Shown in pieces: positions 43,287 through 52,506 of a DNA stretch of 64,000 nucleotides. Numbering within the stretch: the first letter of the stretch is position 1; each line of letters opens with the position of its first letter. Source of the DNA: Mesostigma viride (lineage: Eukaryota > Streptophyta > Mesostigmatophyceae > Mesostigmatales > Mesostigmataceae). The notes under the pieces were generated by a model. It ran no database searches and was not told where the DNA came from. It saw only the letters and a list, made by a program, of their open reading frames with translations. The stretch covers positions 1,118,589 through 1,182,588 of the forward strand of contig RPFO01000643.1 in NCBI GenBank assembly GCA_009746045.1. The letters run 5' to 3'. The position numbers and the translations under genes were made by a program.

Positions 43287-43359
43287 GGGGCATTAGCACA
43301 AGTGGTAGCGCGCTTCCTTAGCATGGAAGAGGTACCGGGATCGATACCTGGATGCTCCA
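43287..43359 (+). tRNA. tRNA-Ala(AGC), copy 20
   Basis: No deviation from copy 1 seen. Confidence 0.92.
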
Positions 43360-43414
43360 ACTTTTTTGTCCGTTTGGAGCTCACCCACACACACGTGGCA
43401 GTAATAGCGCCAGC

Positions 43415-43487
43415 GGGGCATTAGCACAAGTGGTAGCGCGCTTCCTTAGCATGGAAGAGGTACCGGGATCGATACCTGGATGCTCCA
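43415..43487 (+). tRNA. tRNA-Ala(AGC), copy 21
   Basis: tRNA body unchanged; followed by TCTTTTTT. Confidence 0.92.
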
Positions 43488-43542
43488 TCTTTTTTGTCCG
43501 TTTGGAGCTCACCCACACACACGTGGCAGTAGTAGCGCCGGC

Positions 43543-43615
43543 GGGGCATTAGCACAAGTGGTAGCGCGCTTCCTTAGCATGGAAGAGGTACCGGGATCGA
43601 TACCTGGATGCTCCA
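43543..43615 (+). tRNA. tRNA-Ala(AGC), copy 22
   Basis: No deviation from copy 1 seen. Confidence 0.92.
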
Positions 43616-43670
43616 ACTTTTTTGTCCGTTTGGAACTCACCCACAGACACGTGGCAGTAGTAGCGCCGGC

Positions 43671-43743
43671 GGGGCATTAGCACAAGTGGTAGCGCGCTTC
43701 CTTAGCATGGAAGAGGTACCGGGATCCATACCTGGATGCTCCA
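43671..43743 (+). tRNA. tRNA-Ala(AGC), copy 23
   Basis: The T-loop reads ATCCATA (G57 to C), weakening the B-box; otherwise intact. Confidence 0.82.
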
Positions 43744-43798
43744 ACTTTTTTGTCCGTTTGGAGCTCACCCACAGACACGTGGCAATAGTAGCGCCAGC

Positions 43799-43871
43799 GG
43801 GGCATTAGCACAAGTGGTAGCGCGCTTCCTTAGCATGGAAGAGGTACCGGGATCGATACCTGGATGCTCCA
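43799..43871 (+). tRNA. tRNA-Ala(AGC), copy 24
   Basis: No deviation from copy 1 seen. Confidence 0.92.
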
Positions 43872-43926
43872 ACTTTTTTGTCCGTTTGGAGCTCACCCAC
43901 AGACACGTGGCATTAGTAGCGCCGGC

Positions 43927-43999
43927 GGGGCATTAGCACAAGTGGTAGCGCGCTTCCTTAGCATGGAAGAGGTACCGGGATCGATACCTGGATGCTCCA
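43927..43999 (+). tRNA. tRNA-Ala(AGC), copy 25
   Basis: No deviation from copy 1 seen. Confidence 0.92.
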
Positions 44000-44054
44000 A
44001 CTTTTTTGTCCGTTTGGAACTCACCCACACACACGTGGCAGTAATAGCGCCAGC

Positions 44055-44129
44055 GGGGCATTATAGCACAAGTGGTAGCGCGCTTCCTTAGCATGGAAGA
44101 GGTACCGGGATCGATACCTGGATGCTCCA
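44055..44129 (+). pseudogene. tRNA-Ala copy 26, 2-nt insertion
   Basis: An extra TA at positions 8-9 (CATTATAGCAC) lengthens the acceptor/D-arm connector. Confidence 0.75.
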
Positions 44130-44184
44130 TCTTTTTTGTCCGTTTGGAGCTCACCCACACACACGTGGCATTAGTAGCGCCAGC

Positions 44185-44257
44185 GGGGCATTAGCACAAG
44201 TGGTAGCGCGCTTCCTTAGCATGGAAGAGGTACCGGGATCGATACCTGGATGCTCCA
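44185..44257 (+). tRNA. tRNA-Ala(AGC), copy 27
   Basis: No deviation from copy 1 seen. Confidence 0.92.
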
Positions 44258-44312
44258 ACTTTTTTGTCCGTTTGGAACTCACCCACACACACGTGGCAGT
44301 AATAGCGCCAGC

Positions 44313-44385
44313 GGGGCATTAGCACAAGTGGTAGCGCGCTTCCTTAGCATGGAAGAGGTACCGGGATCGATACCTGGATGCTCCA
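44313..44385 (+). tRNA. tRNA-Ala(AGC), copy 28 (last)
   Basis: tRNA body unchanged; the terminator is CTTTTTA, directly followed by a short inserted element. Confidence 0.9.
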
Positions 44386-44394
44386 ACTTTTTAT

Positions 44395-44545
44395 CAAGGA
44401 GACAACCAGCGCAGGCCAGAAATCGGGAGAATCCGGACCATGGTAGCTCGAGCCTGCCGTTATATCTGGTCTGCGTGTTCGAGTCGTTCAGGATGATGAA
44501 GATGAATGGTGATGGAAATGTGTAGCCTTGTGCATTGAAATTATG
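44395..44545 (+). mobile_element. SINE-like 151-bp insertion after the last tRNA
   Basis: Flanked by the 15-bp repeat GCTCCAACTTTTTAT (44380-44394 and 44546-44560), so it sits in the terminator of copy 28. It contains GTGTTCGAGTCG, close to a Pol III B-box, and ATGGTAGCTCGAG upstream as a weak A-box. A tRNA-derived SINE is likely, not proven. Confidence 0.6.
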
Positions 44546-44599
44546 GCTCCAACTTTTTATGTTCGTTTGGAGCTCACCCACATACACTAAGTTGGCCAA

Positions 44600-45048
44600 T
44601 ACACCCCCCCCACACACGTAAGATGATCACATGTAAGATTGGGGTCTGGCCGACCCAGGGGTGCGATCTGAAACCTAAAATCAAATCCAAGGTTGATGAT
44701 CTTAAAGTTGAGAGGTGTGTGCGATCTTAAACCTGATGCGGCACACTAGAGTACAGAATCTATATAGCATACCACTGACCAGATATTTGAGATCCTACTT
44801 TAAGATCTTTTCCCCAAAACCAGCCCTGCGATCTTCAACCTGAAATTCCTAAATCCAGGGTCTCAAGATCTTAAACCTGGGAATCTTAAACGTGGGGCGG
44901 GGGTGTACGTTGGTACATCAAATACGTTGGCCTCCAAAATACGAGTATATACGTGGAGCCTGGCACAATTCGTCACCAGAATACGTGGCAGTGTGTAGCA
45001 TGGTTATGAATGGGCCTTTAGGGTTTAGTTATAACACTATAGGCCTAA
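44600..45048. other. No gene; repeated GATCTTAAACCTG motifs
   Basis: At least five variants of GATCTTAAACCTG or its complement are scattered here in both orientations, as in a decayed foldback repeat. From about 45033 an A-rich run borders the LINE D 3' end. Confidence 0.5.
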
Positions 45049-46795
45049 AATAAAAAAAAAAATAAATTATAACATGCCTCCGTTGCATGGGAGATCATGT
45101 AGCACATATTCCTTGATGGATGGGTGGAGTGGAGGAAGCCGCGTTATCGAACTAACCTAACTCTAAGCTATCTACTAGTCTAGAAAATCCTAACTACACT
45201 ACTCAGCAAAACGCCCCTTCCGCTTAGGAGGGGGTGGCTTGCCTACAGGGGCTGGCGTGTGAGCCTTGACAATCTTCTGCCACCGCGTCTTAATCTGCAT
45301 GGCAGTCCAAAGAAGGGAGAGAGAGAGTGGATGCGGTGTTCAAACTGGGCTGGGACCACTAGGTCGACCATCAACATCTGGCTGGGTGTAGTTCATGGCA
45401 TGTTTCCCTACATGGCATGTACCCTTTTAGGAATGTCCTTGGGGCGAGGCCAGGTCAAAATATGCCGCCCTGGTTGGCCAAGCCGCTGGGGGCCGGCCAG
45501 ACCAAGGGCGGTGTCGACCTGGCTGGTGCGAGCAAGATGTCCTACAAATGCTATCCTACGCTGCCTAATCTCGTCCGAAATACGAGGCATACCCTGATAC
45601 AAAGACTCTAATGACCTACGCTTGGAAAACCCTACGTTCAGGACCTGTCGGGAGCATCCTGTAAACCCCACGCCTCGGCGCCATACGTGAGCACCGTGAG
45701 GACGAGGACCTTGAAGAGCTTGCGCTTGCGGTGCTCGCCCAGGCCCTTCGAGCGCCAGTAGGTGGTGAGCGAACGGAGCCTGGACCACCAGGCCAGGCCG
45801 ATATGCGGATGTCCACATCGTCGGCGGTGTCCGGGAGCATGCTCCCAACAGTTTGAAGCGGTCACGGAACGGGACCTCCGTCCCGTCGAGCAGGCGCGGC
45901 AGCGGTGGGCGACTGGAGGCCCCAATCACCATCGCCTCAGTTTTGACACTAATCTCCAACCCCACCGCCCTCGCCTCCAAGCCGAGACAGTCATCCAGGT
46001 GTGAATGTGCTCGGGGCGCGCGATGAGGGTGGTGTCGTCCGAATGAATCAGGTCGGCCAGGCGGTAGCCAGTGGCCACCCCGCCGTGCTCGCGCTCGTTA
46101 AGGATGTCCAAGTGTCAACACAAGCCTGGCCAAATCAGAACACAAGTCTGGCTCAAACCCCGCAGTAAAGCGCGCACGTGCCCGGCGCATGACGTGATCG
46201 ATCCACGACAATAATGAACAGGTATGGGGACAGGACACAACCTTGCCACACCGCATGGTGAAGGGGGAATGGTGGGGTGGTGCCTTCCGCAGTCCGCACT
46301 ACTGCCTGTGAGCCCTCATACAGTCGACGAATGGCAGCAATAAGCGCTGGTGGTACCCGGTTTAGAGCTAGGATGGCCCAAAGAGCCTCCCAGAGGACCG
46401 TGTCAAAGGTCTTGATATAGTCAACAAAAATGAAGACCAGCGGCAAACTGTCCGGGCACCTTCTCCATCAACCGGCGCGCGACAAACACAGCCATGACAG
46501 TGTTACGACCACGACGGAAACCCATCCGAGACTCACCCAAGTGTGGGTCCAGCACAGCGCGAAGCCGATGCAGCATCATGCGCATGAAGACCTTCAGCGC
46601 GGCGCTCTGGAGGCAGACACCCCGATAGTTACCAGGGTCAGCAGCAGAGCCCTTCTTGTACAGCATGACGCGGATGGCCGTCTGCCACTTAGCAGGCGGA
46701 GGCTAGCTCGTCAGAGAGCAGAACACGGTTGCAGAACGCCAGCAGAAGATCCCTCACCGCCGGGTCAGGGGTCTTCAGCAGCTCATGCAGCAGAA

Positions 46796-47217
46796 GACCC
46801 CTTAGCAATAGCCATAGCTTGTAACAATTGGAGTCACTGCCGCTAAGGCAGCCATGTCTAGAATGTTTGCCTAGCTGTGCCAACACACCTAGTCACGTGC
46901 CGCCAACGCACGGTACACAACCAGCCATAGCCTTAGCCTAGTCCTAGTACAGCCATGCTACGCCCTGGCTATGTTCAGATTACCTGCCCACGCTATACTT
47001 GTTATGCTACGCTTACATGGGTCTTATTGCACCCACAGTTTGCCGGATCGTTAGCGTGTCCGTTTAGCTAACGCGCCCGATTGCGGCTGTGGCATGCCTT
47101 TGGCATGAAGGAGACTGGGGGTCTCTGCCCTTTCTCCTGTAGTGCACACACAGGGATTAAAAGCACTTCGGTGCTCCGTGACTCCCCAACGGGAGCACGA
47201 GTTTAATTAATTAATTA
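46796..47217 (+). mobile_element. 3'-UTR copy of an ORF1 retroelement (hairpin gamma) inside LINE D
   Basis: Flanked by the 11-bp repeat ATGCAGCAGAA (46785-46795 and 47218-47228). It matches 50776-51200 in inverse orientation, ends in GTGCTCC...GGGAGCAC and TTTAATTAATTAATTAA, and carries no coding sequence. Confidence 0.85.
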
Positions 47218-48493
47218 ATGCAGCAGAAAGGCCGGTGGTCGGCACCGACCGCCGCGTCGTACCGCAGGCGAGCAAGGGCGCCGTCCAATTCCTTCAAATT
47301 AAGTGAAGGGGTGTACGACGTCGTTGGTGGCAAGGCAGCCCTCTTGCAAGGCGGGGACTTGGTAGTCCGCGGCCGAGAAGGGGGGCACCGGCGGCGGCGA
47401 GGGTCCTGCAACACCGAGACGGGCGGCCGTCTCGGGGTGAAGCGGCGGGGGGGGGGCGCGAGCCCCATGCACCCATGTCAAGGAAACATCGTGGGCCAAC
47501 CAGCGGTCAAGGGGTACTGGCGCCGTGCCGTCCCCCGTGTGCTCCATGCACCGGGGTGCGCTGTCGCCGGCCGCCGAGCCGGTCGAGGTGGTACCACATG
47601 TCCTTGCCTTGGTTGCGAGCTTGGCTGGCCTTGGCATCTGCGATGCACTGGGCCGCCTCTGCGTCCTGAGCGTGCTCGTAGGCCTCCACAAGGGCGGCCT
47701 TAAGCACCGGTTTCTGCAGCGGGTCCCGGTTCATTACGCTTGAGGCGGTGCCGCGCGGGCAGCCAAGACCTTGGAATCCTGGCGGTAGAGCGGGCCGGGG
47801 CGGCGGCGGGGCATGACCGGCAGGTTCCGGGCCGCCAGCAACGGGGCGCGGGCCGGCCGCAAAGCCCGCAAAAATGGCGGCGTTGGGAGCACCCTTGTCG
47901 ACCCTGCAGCTCGTCGACGTCCGCCCGCGGGCGTCCAGGGCCGACAGCTAGGTACTCCTGTCGGCACCGGTTCCGCGCGTTCTCGGCGTCCGTCCAGTCC
48001 TCAGGATCTCCCCGGACCGGGCGTAGTAGAGCAGACCAGTCAGGGCGGGCCACTGGGGCGCGGCGCTCGTGGACATGGAACCGGAGCCGAGTGGTTGCGC
48101 GCACCAATCGGTGGTCAGAGCACACCGTGGGCGTGTCGAACACTCGGGTGTCCAGTCAACCGAAGTGCACCTGGGCTGCCGTACCACCACATAGTCCGCA
48201 CAGGCCTGACGGCCGTTAGGGGCCCGAAAAGTGACCAAGTGACTCCTGTGAGGGACGTTTGAAGTGGCAGTTGACAGCAACCATCCCGCTATCCCGCAAA
48301 AAGGCAGAAAACAGGGGAGTGTTGTCGTTAGCAGCCGTGCTGGCAGGCGCAAAGCGACTGCCAGCAGTGCCCACGGGGAGCGCGGCGTTGGCGTCGAGCA
48401 GCATAACCAAAAAGTGGCGGGCTGGGGTGGCCCCCTCAAGGCTATGCAAGTCCTCGAAGAACTTCTGGCGTTCCGACTCAGGGAGACCACTAT

Positions 48494-49880
48494 TGTCAGT
48501 GTTCCCAAGAAAAGTCCTTATTTTAGGACCAGTTTGAACAAAAATATATATAGTGCAAACATCGAATTTTGACCCTGGCATTTTTACCCATGACAGATAA
48601 CACACTTTTTGAATTTTGGACAAAAACCTGGGTTCAAATAATTACATTTAGTGCCTGAATGGACCCTGGCCCATGGCAGGCCTCAAACCGCGAATTTGGT
48701 CAAAATGAGAATTTAGGACCAATAGGACCAATTAGTGTCAACGCATTACCATGCTATCCACACGGTCTCTTGAGCATCTTACAAGCGCTAGGGGACCCTA
48801 CGAGGCCTTGAATTGGCGGGGCAGCGTATAACAAGGCCATATACCCTGCTGTGGCTGCCTCTATGTGTGTTTTAGCTGCAGCGGACGACGAAGATAGAGA
48901 CGGAAAAAATTGTATGACGTAAACCAACTATGTGTGACAGTTATGTGCACAGAGAGCGTCCCCTCTTTTTAGGCATAGCTGGCTGACTCAAAACACCACG
49001 ACAGCGTTGCCAGTTACACTCATGATATAGGACACCCCGGCACGTACCTGCTACTTACGTCGCCTCATTCCAGATGGTTGCAAAAAAGTCGCTGAAATCC
49101 GCAGCGAGGTCAGCTTTCCGAGAGCTGAGCGCACCAAAGCTGGCCAACCGGTTCGAAAATGATATAAACCACGCTTGTGCTGCGTTCTAGGTCCAAGAAA
49201 TACCGAAAGTGAAGACCTAGAAGGTGCGCTCGCTGCCCAGCCTGAACGTCCCTAAAACATGGTCGACAATGGAAATCGGGCAAGATTATCACGGCCCAGG
49301 CGCTCCCATGTCAAATACTCCGTTTCTAAACTCCAGACTATAATCAAAATCGTCCACAAAAATTTCCTGGCTTGATTCGCACCACCATTGCTAATACACT
49401 AACATGTTTGTGCCAGAATCGACCCTCCGCGAGCAGGCGATCTGCGACCCATTTGTGTTGTGCCGCTGTGCTACAGCGCTATACACATAAAAACTTGCGC
49501 AGAAAATATTCACAGCCTTTAAGCATAACTAACAACCTTTCGTTTTTGCTACTGGGCACCCAAAATGATAAACGCACGTGAAAACGCCGGCCACGATTGT
49601 CAGGTCGCCATATCCACCTCACTTAATTCCCGCACCCACTTTTTCGCTCCAAAATCGGTTATATTTTTGGTCGAGGTACCTACTTTCCCGCCATTATACC
49701 CGGTACCCGGGTACGGAATCCGAGTACCATGTGCCGGTACCACGGGTCGGGTACATCATGCCGGGTACGGTCCACATGGGGTACGGTCCATATAGTGACC
49801 CCCCCCCGCGGTACCCCGGTTATAGTAAATTGGTCCTAAATTTAGGACAAAGTCCTAAATTAAGGACCTGGGAGCGCTAA
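48494..49880. mobile_element. Non-autonomous DNA transposon in LINE D, hAT-like ends
   Basis: 1387 bp between copies of CACTAT (48488-48493 and 49881-49886). Removal restores LINE D reading YAPHSGLPESERQKFF. The ends TGTCAGTGTTCCCAAGA and (inverted) TTAGCGCTCCCAGG are similar but imperfect, followed on both sides by GTCCTTA..TTAGGAC. CAGTGTTCCC resembles hAT termini, though hAT elements usually make 8-bp duplications. The body is AT-rich and non-coding, with GGTACCCGGGTACGG-type repeats (49690-49815). Confidence 0.65.
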
Positions 49881-50775
49881 CACTATGGGGTGCGTAGCCC
49901 ACCCCGACCGTGAGGTGGTGTTTGGACCGCCCCTCGACTGAGGTGAAATGTGCCACCATAAGGCGGGGGGTTAGTGCTGAGCCGGCTAGCAACTGCCAGC
50001 GGCGAACACAAAAAGGCCAACACCACCTTGGCCTCAGTGGCGTCCCACTGCCAGCGAAGTAAAAACGCCAACCGCCTGCAAGGCGGTTGGTGCTCACCGT
50101 GCCAAATGGCACCGTGCGACGGTGCTCCTGCACGCCTAGAATATTAGACACACGATGTGCAATGCAAAAGGCGACGAGCTCCTCTACCCGGTAGCTATGG
50201 TCGTCATCTGCTAGCAATGTGCGTGCGTTGAAAGTGGCAAGGGCCAATGTTGCCTGCTGGCCCAACAACAGGGGAGAACGGCGACGGGTGATGGGGGTGG
50301 ATGCAGCGGGAGGTGGGGGTGGGGATGGAACGGAGGGGGTGGAAACGGAGGGAATAATGCTTTTCATAGCATTGATTTTGTCCTGCAAGCGTAGGATGCG
50401 AGCCTGCCTTTGCTCGGGGTATTCGGGGGTGGGGCTGATTGCACAACGCCGAGGCGTAGGTAATCTAGCACGCGTTGGGTTTTACGAATCTGACAGTTGA
50501 CAGATGAAGTTGTAGCCCGAAATACCTGCACCACCATGTCTATCACCCGACGGCTAGGTCGAGGCATGGTAGTGGAACGGGGCTGTTTAGAGTTAGGCCC
50601 CGTTTAGGCAAAAAAAAAAAAAGTTAGGCCTTAGGGGCATAGTTATGCATGGATATCACTCATGGCAATTAGGTGCAGAACACATCGACATTACCATTAC
50701 CATGAATGAGACGACCAGCTATCATCGACTATGTCAAAATGAGTCATGAATGAATAATTATTTTAACAACCACAT

Positions 50776-52495
50776 TAATTAATTTTAATTAAACTCGTGC
50801 TCCCGTTGGGGAGTCACGGAGCACCGAAGTGCTTTTAATCCCTGTGTGTGCACTACAGGAGAAAGGGCAGAGACCCCCAGTCTCCTTCATGCCAAAGGCA
50901 TGCCACAGCTGCAATCGGGCGCGGCTAGCTAAAAGGACAGGCTAACGATCCGGCAAACTGTGGGTGCAATAAGACCCATGTGAGCATGTCATAGCAAGGA
51001 GCGTGGGCAAGTAATCTGAACATAGCCAGGGCGTAGCATGGCTGTACTAGAACTAGGCTAAGGCTATGGCTGGTTGTGTACCGTGCGTTGGCGGCACGTG
51101 ACTAGGTTTGTTGGCACAGCTAGGCAAACATTCTAGGCATGGCTGCCTTAGCGACAGTGACTCCAATGGTTACAAGCTAGGGCTATTGCTATTCTAGCCC
51201 GCTGGGGGCGTCCACATCTTGTGGTTGATCATCAGGTCCCCGCCCCTCCAGTACACCTTGGGCTTCTGGGGGTCCTGCTTATGGCGGAGGTATTCCGGCC
51301 ACAGGTCGCGTCGCTGCTGTTGCTGAGCGGGGGTTAGGTCGTCATCCAGCGTCCAGGTGAGGTCGTGCAACCGCTTGCGACGAGAGATCGGAACCGCTGC
51401 TTATCCTCAGGGGAGAGGAAGGTGAGCAGGACTGGTGGGGTGGCCGCCTTGTCCCGTGAGTGGGGAAGGCGGTGGCACCCACGCAGTTCTACCTCACCTA
51501 CCAGGCCCATGAGGGTAAGAAGCTGGTTCTTGATCTCGTCAGCAAGGGAGGTTGACGTCTCACCTGGCTTCTGGGGGAAGCGACGTAGCACCACTCGGCA
51601 CTCGCGGCGAGCGCGATCAGTGACCTCCCGTTGCTGGGCCTGGCGGTGGTCCTCCAGCTCCTGGAGCTTCGTGGCGATGGCGTCGGTGGTGGAGGCGGTC
51701 GCTGTCCGCAGTAGGTCCGCGTAGGAGAGCGGGAGGTCACCAGCATCCTGCCGGGGTGGCTGGGAGGCAATGGTGGCCGTCTGCTCCGCTAGCTTTGGGA
51801 CCTGTGTGGCCAGGGCCTCGGTGTGGGCGGTGATGGCCTCAAGCTTCTTCATGAGCACGCCGCACTTGCCTTCCACCTGGTTAAGGCGAGAGACAAGTGC
51901 AGCATGCGTTTCCGAAGCCTGCGCCGCGGTGTGTAGCGCCGTGAACTGTGGTTGTAGCTTGTGGACGACCTTGGTTTCCACGTTGGAGACCCGGGCCTCG
52001 ACCGTGTTGAGCGTGGTGTTCAGCGAGGTCATCTTCTCGGCCAGCGGCCAGGTCACGTGCTCCTCCAGCACTGCGCGGATGTCATCCTTGCAGAGGGAGG
52101 AAGCCGATGGGGCAGTGCCGGCTGTGCGGGGGCTGGGGCGTTGAGTGCGTTCCAAAGTTCTCTGTGGATGTCGCCGAAGCTGCGCTGGTAGTAGCTGGTC
52201 AAGATAGACTCGCGTTGGCGGGATTCGGCACAGGTGTAGAGCCAGGACGTGTCGCGGTAGTCGATAGCCGCCCCCCTTCTCCAGGTCACAAAGAGCTTCC
52301 GCTCCTGTGTGAGGAACTGGAGAACTTCGACGACTTCCTGCGGCGACAGCTGCTGCCACTCGAGGAGGGAGAACATTCCGTCGCCGGGCAAGAATTTGCT
52401 CCATTTGTGGCGATCGTGGCATGGTTTCTTGGGCTCAGGCGAGGCGCTTGGCGAGGGTTTGGCGGGTAAGCCTGGCGGCTGAACAATGGCTGCTA
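50776..52495 (-). mobile_element. ORF1-only retroelement (hairpin gamma), 1720 bp
   Basis: Flanked by the 11-bp repeat AACAACCACAT (50765-50775 and 52496-52506). On the minus strand it encodes PPGLPAKPSPSASPEP, then an N-terminal ORF1 domain (MFSLLEWQQLSPQEVVEVLQ). After a frameshift comes a coiled coil (VEARVSNVETKVVHKLQPQF, LVSRLNQVEGKCGVLMKKLE), the part ARRECRVVLRRFPQKPGE, and after another shift TLDDDLTPAQQQQRRDLWPE, ending near 51207. A 430-bp 3' UTR with the gamma hairpin and TTAATT tail follows. It contains no ORF2, although it is bounded by its own duplications. Confidence 0.85.
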
Positions 52496-52506
52496 AACAA
52501 CCACAT

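Larger units (their letters stand above)
42074..44385 (+). repeat. Tandem tRNA-Ala gene array, right part
   Basis: The 3' remnant of copy 10 (42074-42088) is followed by 18 more units. Spacing is 128 bp except after copies 12 (131), 17 (116) and 26 (130), which carry indels inside the tRNA. Confidence 0.95.
45049..50600 (-). pseudogene. LINE D: decayed endonuclease + reverse transcriptase with two nested insertions
   Basis: Minus-strand ORF2 in many frames. Near 50567 it starts MPRPSRRVIDMVVQVFRATT, followed by a proline-rich part. The endonuclease (LATFNARTLLADDDHSYRVE, NILGVQEHRRTV; 50388-49887) resumes after an insertion as SGLPESERQKFFEDLHSLEG (48493). Then come DYVVVRQP and CSDHRLVRATTRLRF (near 48130). 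The RT core has YRGVCLQSAALKVFMRMM, catalytic FVDYIKTFDT and GCVLSPYLFIIVVD. The second catalytic box reads HSDD instead of YADD (near 46050). The end motif is RRIAFVGHLARTSQVD. The 3' UTR reaches 45049 with an A/T-rich tail. Insertions: 46796-47217 and 48494-49880. Not functional. Confidence 0.82.

Noticed and set aside
37386-44385. CRISPR-like array (regular 128-bp repeat)
   Set aside because: Repeats and spacers are both conserved, units contain tRNA genes, and the window is eukaryotic.
37451-44525. Family of repeated 66-residue open frames with ARFLSMEEVPGSIPGCS
   Set aside because: They are translations of the tRNA-Ala genes and spacers. The tRNA fold, G3:U70 pair and Pol III terminator explain the sequence fully.
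46796-47217. Independent tRNA-derived SINE family
   Set aside because: First read as a SINE, but the whole unit equals the 3' UTR of the ORF1 element at 50776-52495, so it is a 5'-truncated copy.
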